DNA from: Clostridiales bacterium UBA3678
GTDB lineage: Bacteria; Bacillota; Clostridia; TANB77; CAG-508
Reading direction: 5' to 3'
DNA: 13,964 nucleotides
Assembly (NCBI GenBank): GCA_002372935.1
Contig: DFJF01000014.1
Coordinates: 1-13,964, forward strand
Shown: piece by piece, positions 1 through 6,248 of the stretch
Layout: every line of letters begins with the position of its first letter
Numbering within the stretch: the first letter of the stretch is position 1
Notes under the pieces: model-generated
Database searches by the model: none
Seen by the model: the letters and a program-made list of their open reading frames with translations, nothing else
What the model was told of the DNA's origin: nothing
Translations under genes and position numbers: made by a program

Positions 1-162
1 GATAAACGCTGAAAGCATCTAAGTGTGAAGCCCACCCTAAGATAAGATATCCCATACCATAAGGTAGTAAGATTCCTGGAAGACTACCAGGTAGATAGGT
101 TGAAAGTGTAAGTACAGTAATGTATTAAGCTAATCAATACTAATAAATCGAGGGCTTAACCA
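1..162 (+). rRNA. 23S ribosomal RNA, 3' end (partial)
   Basis: This is the last stretch of a large-subunit rRNA entering from the left edge. The block beginning with the GATAAACGCTGAAAGCATCTA-like segment and ending in CGAGGGCTTAACC is the universally conserved 3' domain VI of bacterial 23S rRNA. The mature end is placed at about 162 by analogy with other Firmicutes and could be off by a few bases. 5S rRNA and a tRNA follow, so this is the distal part of an rRNA operon. Confidence 0.95.
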
Positions 163-279
163 CAAAAAGTTAAGCATAAATCGAAGAAGTTAAGACTAAA
201 ACTAAAAACCTAAATCATCTATGTATTTTTGAGTGTGCTAAAAAAAGATGCACATAAATAAATTTTTTTGTATAAAGTA

Positions 280-308
280 TTGCAAAAATGAAAATAATGT
301 AATATAAT
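280..308 (+). promoter_or_regulatory. Candidate sigma-A promoter in the 23S-5S spacer
   Basis: TTGCAA at 280-285 and a perfect TATAAT at 303-308 are separated by 17 bases, and 5S rRNA starts 30 bases downstream. The 176-base spacer is otherwise A/T-rich and holds no gene. A weak GTGTGC/GCAC pairing (about 232-254) followed by a T-run at 263-269 could be a 23S terminator or processing structure. If the promoter is used, 5S and tRNA-Asn would have transcription of their own in addition to read-through from 23S. Confidence 0.5.
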
Positions 309-338
309 ACAAAAGTAAATTAAATAAGTTATCAATTT

Positions 339-454
339 TCTAGTGATGATTACTTTGAGGAAATACCTGTTCCCATTCCGAACACAGAAGTCAAGCTCAA
401 ATGTGCCGAAAATACTTGCGGGTTACCCTGCTGGAAAGATAGGTTATCGCTAGA
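339..454 (+). rRNA. rrf: 5S ribosomal RNA
   Basis: The 116-base sequence has the 5S architecture. The terminal helix I is formed by TCTAGTGAT at 339-347 and ATCGCTAGA at 446-454, fully paired with one G-U. The internal CCCATTCCGAACACAGAAGT segment is the diagnostic loop B/C region. The ends were set by the helix. It lies between 23S and tRNA-Asn. Confidence 0.95.
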
Positions 455-463
455 TTTATATAT

Positions 464-539
464 TCCTCGTTAGCTCAGTTGGTAGAGCGCTCGGCTGTTA
501 ACCGATAGGTCATCCGTTCAAGCCGGATACGAGGAGCCA
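464..539 (+). tRNA. tRNA-Asn (anticodon GTT)
   Basis: This 76-base cloverleaf has acceptor strands TCCTCGT (464-470) and ACGAGGA (529-535), discriminator G and an encoded CCA (537-539). The D arm contains AGCTCAGTTGGTAGAGC. The anticodon loop CTGTTAA carries GTT, specifying asparagine, and the T arm contains GTTCAAGC. It starts 9 bases after 5S rRNA, so it is co-transcribed with it. Confidence 0.97.
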
Positions 540-548
540 TAAATAAGC

Positions 549-597
549 CTCTTGAAAGTCTGACTGTCTCATGACTTTCAAGAGTTTATTTTTGTTT
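549..597 (+). terminator. Rho-independent terminator of the rRNA/tRNA operon
   Basis: A perfect 12-bp stem, CTCTTGAAAGTC (549-560) with GACTTTCAAGAG (573-584), encloses a 12-base loop and is followed by a T-rich tract (TTTATTTTTGTTT). It lies 10 bases after the tRNA CCA end and closes the rRNA operon. Confidence 0.93.
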
Positions 598-623
598 ACA
601 AATAAATAAAAAGAAAGGAGAAT

Positions 624-642
624 CTCATAATTTATTTATGAG
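624..642 (+). promoter_or_regulatory. Hairpin between Shine-Dalgarno and start codon of the MATE fusion gene
   Basis: The strong ribosome site AAAGGAG (614-620) lies 30 bases before the ATG at 651, too far for normal initiation. The intervening CTCATAA (624-630) and TTATGAG (636-642) form a 7-bp hairpin with a 5-base loop. When folded, about 11 unpaired bases remain between Shine-Dalgarno and ATG. An out-of-frame ATG at 638 lies inside the stem and would encode only 14 residues. The hairpin may be needed for, or may tune, initiation. Confidence 0.5.
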
Positions 643-650
643 TAGAGAAA

Positions 651-2663
651 ATGGAAAAAGAAGAAAATATTTTGGGAACTGAAAAAATAGGAAAACTACT
701 GATGAAATTTTCAATACCATGTATTATTTCATTATTAGTAAGTTCACTATACAATATTGTTGATCAAATTTTTATTGGTTGGGGTGTTGGATATCTTGGA
801 AATGGTGCAACAAATGTTGTATTCCCATTAACAATGATTGGTTTATCATTTGCTTTAATGTTTGGAGATGGTGCATCAGCATTTTTAAGTTTAAAATTAG
901 GAGAAAAGAAGAAAGAAGATGCAGCTAAAGGTATTGGGAATGGTATCATGCTCTCTTTACTATTTTCGATAGTTTATACTATATTAACATTGATATTTTT
1001 ACCTAAATTATTGAGATTATTTGGAAGTACAGATAATCTTCAAGAATTAGCTAAAAGTTACGGATACATAATTGTTTGTGGATTTCCTTTTTATATGATT
1101 GGACAAACCTTAAATTCAATGATTAGAGCTGATGGAAGTCCAAAATTTGCAATGACATCAATGCTTACAGGTGCTATTTTAAACACAATCTTAGATCCAA
1201 TTTTTATATTTATATTTAAATGGGGTGTACAAGGAGCAGCTGCAGCAACTGTTATTGCACAGATTATTACATTTTTGCTTAATATATTTTATATTAAAAA
1301 ATTTAAATCAATAGAATTGACTAAAGATTCATTTAAGCTAAATGGAGCTTTTGTTAAAAAGCTATCACTATTAGGAATTAGTAGTTTTATTACTCAGATG
1401 AGTATAGTTTTTGTTATGGCTGCAGAAAATAATTTATTAGGAAAATATGGTGCAGAATCAAAATATGGATCTGAGATTCCGATTACAGTATTAGGAATTG
1501 TAATGAAAATTAATCAAATTTTAAATAGTATTATAATTGGTATTGCTGCAGGAGCACAACCTATTATTGGATATAATTATGGTGCTAGAAAATTTGATAG
1601 AGTTAAAGAAACAATAAAAAGAGTTTTAGGATTAAGTGTAATAATTAGTACTATTGCATTCATTTTATTCCAAACAATTCCAGATAAGTTAATTGCTATT
1701 TTTGGTAGTGGAAATGAACTATATATGGAATTTGCATGTATAACATTTAGAACATATTTAATGCTTTGTATTGTAAATGGTGTTCAAATTCCTTCAGGAA
1801 TTATTTTTCAGGCTATTGGGAAAAGCACTAAAAGTGCAATATTATCACTATCTAGACAAATCATATTATTAATTCCTGGAATGATTATTTTTGGAGCTCT
1901 TTGGGGTGTTACGGGTGTTTTATATGCTGGACCTGTAGCTGATGGAATTGCATTTATATTATCAGTAACATTACTATTTCTTGAGATGAAAAAAATAAAT
2001 AATACTCCTAAGAAAGAAAAAGAAGAAAGAGAATATGTAATGCCAAAGGAATTAAGTTCAAATCATTTTGTAATTACAATTGCTAGAGAATATGGTTCAG
2101 GTGGTAGATACTTAGGAAAGATGCTTGCCAAAGAGCTTGGAGTTAATGTATATGATAAAGAATTTGTTGCTAAACTAGCAGAAGAAACAGGATTTTCTGA
2201 AGAATATATTACTGAAAATGAACAAAAATTGAATAATTTAGATATTCTTGGAAAAGAATATTATTCAGGCCTTAACAATAGTGATGAATTATTTATTAAA
2301 GAATCAGAATTTATTAAAAATATGGCGGAAAAAGAATCATGTGTTATAGTTGGAAGATGCGCAGATTTTATTTTAAAAGATAGAACTGATGTTGTAAAAG
2401 TCTTCGTTTATAGTGATATGGAAGGTAAAAAAGCTAGAGCCCAAAAGTTTTATGGTTTAGATGCAAAACAAGCAGAAAAAGAAATAAATAAGATTAATAA
2501 ATTACGTGCAAATCATTATAAATATTATACAGATAAAGAATGGAAAGATTTTTCTAATTATGATATTTGTATAAATAGTGACAGTTTGGGAATTGAAAAT
2601 GCTGTTGAATTAATAAAAAATTTGGTAATTTTTAATGAGGTTAAAAATAAGGTTGGTGTTTAG
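651..2663 (+). CDS. MATE-family efflux transporter fused to a cytidylate-kinase-like domain
   Basis: Residues 1 to about 445 are a MATE (multidrug and toxin extrusion) transporter: twelve hydrophobic segments, an early SIPCIISLLVSSLYNIVDQI segment, and a mid-protein GAQPIIGYNYGA repeat-start motif. It is expected in the membrane, exporting organic cations with Na+ or H+ antiport. A charged linker (about 446-472) leads into a cytosolic domain of about 200 residues resembling the cytidylate kinase-like family (Cytidylate_kin_2). This domain has a phosphate-binding AREYGSGGR (478-486), a VGRCADF motif, and an arginine/tyrosine-rich RANHYKYYT segment before the C-terminus. MATE proteins usually end near residue 450, so the fusion is the notable feature. 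Whether the second domain phosphorylates CMP or regulates the transporter is unknown. The ATG at 651 is the first in-frame start, but its Shine-Dalgarno is displaced by a hairpin. Confidence 0.9.
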   Translation: MEKEENILGTEKIGKLLMKFSIPCIISLLVSSLYNIVDQIFIGWGVGYLGNGATNVVFPLTMIGLSFALMFGDGASAFLSLKLGEKKKEDAAKGIGNGIMLSLLFSIVYTILTLIFLPKLLRLFGSTDNLQELAKSYGYIIVCGFPFYMIGQTLNSMIRADGSPKFAMTSMLTGAILNTILDPIFIFIFKWGVQGAAAATVIAQIITFLLNIFYIKKFKSIELTKDSFKLNGAFVKKLSLLGISSFITQMSIVFVMAAENNLLGKYGAESKYGSEIPITVLGIVMKINQILNSIIIGIAAGAQPIIGYNYGARKFDRVKETIKRVLGLSVIISTIAFILFQTIPDKLIAIFGSGNELYMEFACITFRTYLMLCIVNGVQIPSGIIFQAIGKSTKSAILSLSRQIILLIPGMIIFGALWGVTGVLYAGPVADGIAFILSVTLLFLEMKKINNTPKKEKEEREYVMPKELSSNHFVITIAREYGSGGRYLGKMLAKELGVNVYDKEFVAKLAEETGFSEEYITENEQKLNNLDILGKEYYSGLNNSDELFIKESEFIKNMAEKESCVIVGRCADFILKDRTDVVKVFVYSDMEGKKARAQKFYGLDAKQAEKEINKINKLRANHYKYYTDKEWKDFSNYDICINSDSLGIENAVELIKNLVIFNEVKNKVGV

Positions 2664-2678
2664 CACCAGCCCTTTTTT
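2651..2678 (+). terminator. Terminator overlapping the MATE fusion stop codon
   Basis: GGTTGGTG (2651-2658) pairs with CACCAGCC (2664-2671), 8 bp with one G-U, followed by C and six Ts. The loop contains the TAG stop codon at 2661-2663, so the last codons of the gene form half of the terminator stem. The 211 bases that follow up to trxB contain a promoter and ribosome sites but no gene. Confidence 0.9.
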
Positions 2679-2765
2679 ATGAATTTCAACAAATAATAAA
2701 TAATTGGGATAAACTTTTAGCTAAAACATTCATACAAAAAGAAACAAAGATTTTCATTAATAATA

Positions 2766-2794
2766 TTGACTGATGCATAAAAAAGTGATATGTT
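2766..2794 (+). promoter_or_regulatory. Sigma-A promoter of the trxB-trxA operon
   Basis: TTGACT at 2766-2771, a 17-base spacer, and TATGTT at 2789-2794 preceded by the extended -10 TGA at 2786-2788. A TATAAAAT run directly downstream offers an alternative -10 with poorer spacing. The transcript would have a leader of about 90 bases. An unused-looking strong Shine-Dalgarno AAGGAG lies at 2850-2855, well upstream of the chosen trxB start. Confidence 0.65.
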
Positions 2795-2889
2795 ATAAAA
2801 TATAAAAGATAAGAGAATCTGAAAGACCATATAAAATAATATTTACAGGAAGGAGTTTGAATAAAGAAATATAAAAAGGATGAGTATTT

Positions 2890-3795
2890 ATGGAAGTGAA
2901 AATGAAGAACTTATTTGAATATTTAAAAGAGATGTATGATATAATAATTATTGGGGCTGGACCAGCTGGAATTTCTGCATCATTGTATGCCAAAAGGGCA
3001 AATATGAATGTACTAGTAATTTATAAAGGAACATCAAATTTGGAAAATGCAACAAAAATAGAAAATTATTATGGTTTTCCAGATGGAATAACAGGACAAG
3101 ATTTATATAATAGTGGAATAATGCAAGCCAAAAATCTAGGTGTTGATTTTAGAGTAAGTGAAGTTACAAGTATTGAATATCAACAAGATGGTTTTAATGT
3201 AAAAACCCCAGAAAATGAATATAATGCTAAATCAGTAATAATTTCTACTGGAAATAAAAAGCTTAAGCCTAATATAAAAGGTATAAATGAGTTTGAAGGT
3301 AAAGGAATCTCATATTGTGCAATTTGTGATGGCTTTTTCTATAGAAACAAGAAGGTCGCAGTGATTGGGTCTGGTGAATTTGCTTTTTCAGAAGCTAAAA
3401 TGTTAAGTAATGTTGTAAAAGATATTACAATACTAACAAATGGAGAACAAATTAAATCTGTTAGAAATAATTTTAAAATAAACACGAAAAAGATTAAGAA
3501 AATTGTTGGCAGCGAAAAAGTTGAGAAAATTGTTTTTGAAGATTTAACAGAAATTGACATAGATGGAATATTTATTGCACTAGGAGAGGCAGGAGCAAAT
3601 GACTTTGCAAAAACACTTGGCATAATAACTGAAAATGATAATATAAAAGTAAATGAAAATATGGAAACTAATGTTCCGGGAGTATTTGCTTGTGGAAATA
3701 TTACTGGCGGACTATTACAAGTAAGTAAGGCTGTTTATGAAGGCTCAAAAGCTGGGCTTTCGGCTGTAAAATATGTAAAAGAAATAAAAAAATAA
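2890..3795 (+). CDS. trxB: Thioredoxin reductase-like flavoprotein
   Basis: This 301-residue flavoprotein of the low-molecular-weight thioredoxin reductase family should pass electrons through FAD and a CxxC disulfide to the thioredoxin encoded next. The FAD dinucleotide fold IIIIGAGPAG is at 18-27, the redox pair CAICDG at 143-148, a second nucleotide-binding motif GSGEFA at 160-165, and the C-terminal FAD segment near 265-285 reads FACGNITGG rather than the usual AxGD. The HRRxxxR motif that normally binds the NADPH 2'-phosphate is absent; the equivalent region reads ILTNGEQIKSVRNNF. This suggests NADH, or a ferredoxin-type donor as in clostridial flavin thioredoxin reductases (inference). 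The start at 2890 has AAAAGGATGAG upstream and gives 14 extra residues; the family-typical start would be Met15 (2932), which has a poorer ribosome site. Confidence 0.92.
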   Translation: MEVKMKNLFEYLKEMYDIIIIGAGPAGISASLYAKRANMNVLVIYKGTSNLENATKIENYYGFPDGITGQDLYNSGIMQAKNLGVDFRVSEVTSIEYQQDGFNVKTPENEYNAKSVIISTGNKKLKPNIKGINEFEGKGISYCAICDGFFYRNKKVAVIGSGEFAFSEAKMLSNVVKDITILTNGEQIKSVRNNFKINTKKIKKIVGSEKVEKIVFEDLTEIDIDGIFIALGEAGANDFAKTLGIITENDNIKVNENMETNVPGVFACGNITGGLLQVSKAVYEGSKAGLSAVKYVKEIKK

Positions 3796-3823
3796 ATTTA
3801 TATATTAAGGGAGGAATTTAAAA

Positions 3824-4129
3824 ATGGTAAATGTATATAATAAAGAAAATTTTAAAAGTGAAGTAGAAGAATATAAAGGAACTACAATAGTAGATTTTTA
3901 TGCAGATTGGTGTGGACCATGCAAAATGATGAGTCCAGTAATTGATAAAATTGCAGAAGAAAATAAAGAAATAAAAGTTGGAAAAGTTAATTGTGATGAT
4001 GAAATAGAATTGGCAACAAGATTTAATGTAATGAGTATACCAACTATATTAATATTTAAAGATGGAAAGTTGTTAAAAACATTTGTAGGGGTAACACCTA
4101 AAGAAACAATACTTAAGGCAGCAAAATAG
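3824..4129 (+). CDS. trxA: Thioredoxin
   Basis: This is a normal-length cytosolic thioredoxin of 101 residues, a disulfide reductant for ribonucleotide reductase, peroxiredoxins and similar targets. The active site WCGPC is at residues 29-33, the buried Asp of VDFYAD at 24, and the cis-proline in SIPT at 73. An additional cysteine sits at position 57 (KVNCDD). GGGAGG at 3809-3814 is well spaced to the ATG at 3824. It lies 28 bases after trxB and shares its transcript, so reductase and substrate are made together. Confidence 0.97.
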   Translation: MVNVYNKENFKSEVEEYKGTTIVDFYADWCGPCKMMSPVIDKIAEENKEIKVGKVNCDDEIELATRFNVMSIPTILIFKDGKLLKTFVGVTPKETILKAAK

Positions 4130-4175
4130 TTAGGAAATAAAACAAGAAAAAATATTTTTTATAAAAATATAAGTG

Positions 4176-4204
4176 TTGACACATGATTGATTATTCCATA
4201 TAAT
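4176..4204 (+). promoter_or_regulatory. Perfect-consensus sigma-A promoter for the P1B ATPase gene
   Basis: TTGACA at 4176-4181, exactly 17 bases, then TATAAT at 4199-4204: a full match to the consensus. The left arm of the trx terminator inverted repeat (4185-4196) occupies the spacer and the right arm (4212-4223) begins at the expected transcription start. The repeat could therefore double as an operator for a metal-sensing repressor (inference). It is the only good promoter between trxA and the ATPase. Confidence 0.8.
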
Positions 4205-4230
4205 AATATGAGAATAATCAATCTTTTTTT
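4185..4230 (+). terminator. Inverted repeat / Rho-independent terminator after trxA
   Basis: GATTGATTATTC (4185-4196) and its exact complement GAATAATCAATC (4212-4223) form a 12-bp stem with a 15-base loop, followed by seven Ts (4224-4230). It lies 55 bases after trxA and fits termination of the trx operon. It overlaps the next gene's promoter, so it may also act as a double-stranded operator. Confidence 0.8.
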
Positions 4231-4297
4231 ATGTATAATAAAAAGTTTCAATATTAATTTACAAAATAATAGAATTATGGAGGTTTGTGAGGAAGAA

Positions 4298-6176
4298 ATG
4301 GAAGAAAAATCAAAAAAGATAAAACAAATAATTTTTGCAACAATTTTTCTAATAATTGCTGCATTAGTAGATAAATATACAGATTTTTCAATATGGATAA
4401 ATTTTATATTTTATCTAGTACCATATCTTATTGCTGGGTTTGATGTTTTTGAAGAAGCAATTGAAGGAATTAAAGAAAAAGAAGTTTTTAATGAAGATTT
4501 TTTAATGACTATTGCAACAGTTGGAGCAATGCTTATAGGTTTTTTGCCAAATAGCAATCCGGAATTTTTAGAAGCGGTTTTTGTAATGTTATTTTATCAG
4601 GTTGGAGAATTATTTGAAATAATTGCAGAAGGAAATAGCAAAAAATCAATTAATTCTTTATTAGAGATAAGACCAGATTATGCTAATGTAATAAGAGATG
4701 GCAAAACAGAAAAGGTAGAGCCAAATGATGTAAAAGTTGGAGAAATAATTACAATAAATCCTGGAGAAAAGATGCCAATGGATGGAATTATAATAGAAGG
4801 AAATACAAGTTTAAACACTGTTGCAATAACTGGAGAAAGTGTCCCAAGAAGTGTAAAAGTAAATGATGAAGTAATTTCTGGTTGTATAAATATAAATGGA
4901 AAAATCAATGTAAAAGTTACCAAAACATTTGGAGAGTCTACAGCTTCAAAAATAATAGAATTAGTAGAAAATGCACAAGAAAATAAATCTACAAGTGATA
5001 AATTTATAACAAAATTTGCTAAAGTTTATACTCCGATTGTAGTATTTGCAGCTATTTTGCTTGCAATAATACCATCAATAATTACTGGAAATTATGTAGA
5101 ATGGATAAGAAGAGCATTAACATTTTTAGTTGTATCTTGTCCTTGTGCATTGGTTATTTCTGTACCACTTTCATATTTTGGAGGAATTGGCGGAACAGCA
5201 AAAAAAGGAGTATTAATAAAAGGTGCAAATTATCTAGAAGCACTTTCAAAATTAGATACAATAGTTTTTGATAAAACTGGAACTCTTACAGAGGGTGTAT
5301 TTGATGTTGTTGCAATACATCCAAGTATTTATGATGAAAATAAATTATTGCATTTGGCAGCACATGTAGAAGAGAATTCTTCACATCCAATTGCACAATC
5401 ATTAAAACGTGCATTTGAAAAAATAAAAGACAAAAATGATGATTGTAAGATTTCAAATGTAGAAGAATTAGCAGGTTTAGGAGTAAAAGCTCAGGTAAAT
5501 GATGATATAATTTATGTAGGAAATAAAAAATTGATGGACCAAATAAATGCAACAATAAAAGAATGTGAAAAAGAGCAAGCTGGAACAATTATTCATATCG
5601 GAATGAAAGATAGTTATTTGGGACATATTATAATTTCTGATAAAATAAAAGAAGACACTCCAAAAGCAATTAAAGAATTTAAAAAGCAAAATATAAAAAC
5701 AGTAATGCTTACAGGAGATGTAGAAAATATAGCAAAAGATGTTGCAAATAGCTTAAATATAGATAAATATTATTCAGAGTTAATGCCACAAGACAAAGTT
5801 TCTAAAGTAGAAGAATTGATAAAAAATAAACAAAATGAAAAACAAAAGATTGCTTTTGTAGGTGATGGGATAAATGATGCTCCAGTTATTGCAAGAGCTG
5901 ATATTGGAATTTCTATGGGAAATGTAGGATCTGATGCTGCAATAGAAGCTTCTGATGTTGTTCTGATGAATGATAAACTTTCAAATTTAAGTACTGCAAT
6001 TAAAATATCTAAGAAAACTCGGAAGAATTGCTAAAGAAAATATTTGGTTTGCTTTAATTGTTAAATTTGTCGTTCTTATCTTATCAGCTTTAGGAATAAC
6101 ACATATGGGTCTTGCTGTATTTGCAGATGTTGGTGTAACGATTATTGCTGTTTTAAATGCAATGAGAACTTTGTAA
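4298..6176 (+). CDS. Heavy-metal P1B-type ATPase (Zn/Cd/Pb type), +1 frameshift at CGG 6020
   Basis: This membrane pump of the CadA/ZntA class uses ATP to export divalent soft metals such as Zn, Cd or Pb. It has no N-terminal HMA or Cys-rich metal domain. Motifs, numbering from 4298: actuator TGES 178-181, transmembrane metal site CPC 281-283, phosphorylation DKTGT from Asp325, nucleotide-domain HP 363-364, GDGIND 522-527. The zero frame reads KKT-CGG and stops at 6032-6034. Skipping C6020 and reading GGA continues for 51 codons to TAA 6174-6176, adding the last two membrane helices with a Lys (VKF) and the Asp of FADVG, which are metal-site residues in the Zn/Cd/Pb class. Total about 625 residues, normal for a pump lacking HMA. 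The start at 4298 has GGAGG at 4279-4283 (long spacing) and GAGG at 4289. The open frame extends upstream, but that part is promoter and leader. ATG 4277 is possible but overlaps the ribosome site. Confidence 0.88.
6020..6022 (+). other. In-frame CGG at +1 frameshift site 1 (P1B ATPase)
   Basis: The zero frame is AAA-ACT-CGG-AAG-AAT-TGC-TAA. The frame that continues the protein is ACT-(C)-GGA-AGA-ATT-GCT, giving KKT-G-RIAKEN, which matches the KKTxRIxxxN segment of P1B ATPases. One extra base relative to the expected reading frame is seen directly. Whether it is decoded by a ribosomal shift is inference. Confidence 0.75.
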
Positions 6177-6183
6177 ATGGCAA

Positions 6184-6212
6184 TTGACAATTCTATAAAA
6201 AATAGATAAAAT
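6184..6212 (+). promoter_or_regulatory. Sigma-A promoter of the amylase gene
   Basis: TTGACA at 6184-6189 and TAAAAT at 6207-6212 with a 17-base spacer begin eight bases after the ATPase stop. A short leader with GAGAGAGGA (6226-6234) precedes the ATG at 6249. The amylase and malQ genes probably form a transcript from here. Confidence 0.75.
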
Positions 6213-6248
6213 ATAAATAATATACGAGAGAGGATAAGTAAAAATATT

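Noticed and set aside
638..682. 14-codon upstream frame overlapping the MATE start (ATG 638)
   Set aside because: Its ATG is inside the leader hairpin and 17 bases from the Shine-Dalgarno, with no sign of conservation. Noted as part of the leader only.
2764..2993. Minus-strand frame opposite the trxB promoter and N-terminus
   Set aside because: Overlaps a well-supported gene and promoter, with no ribosome site or recognisable protein.
4187..4297. Upstream extension of the ATPase frame from an ATG at 4187
   Set aside because: The ATG lies in the trx terminator stem and between the -35 and -10 of the ATPase promoter, so it could not be in the transcript. It has no ribosome site, and homologues begin near 4298.
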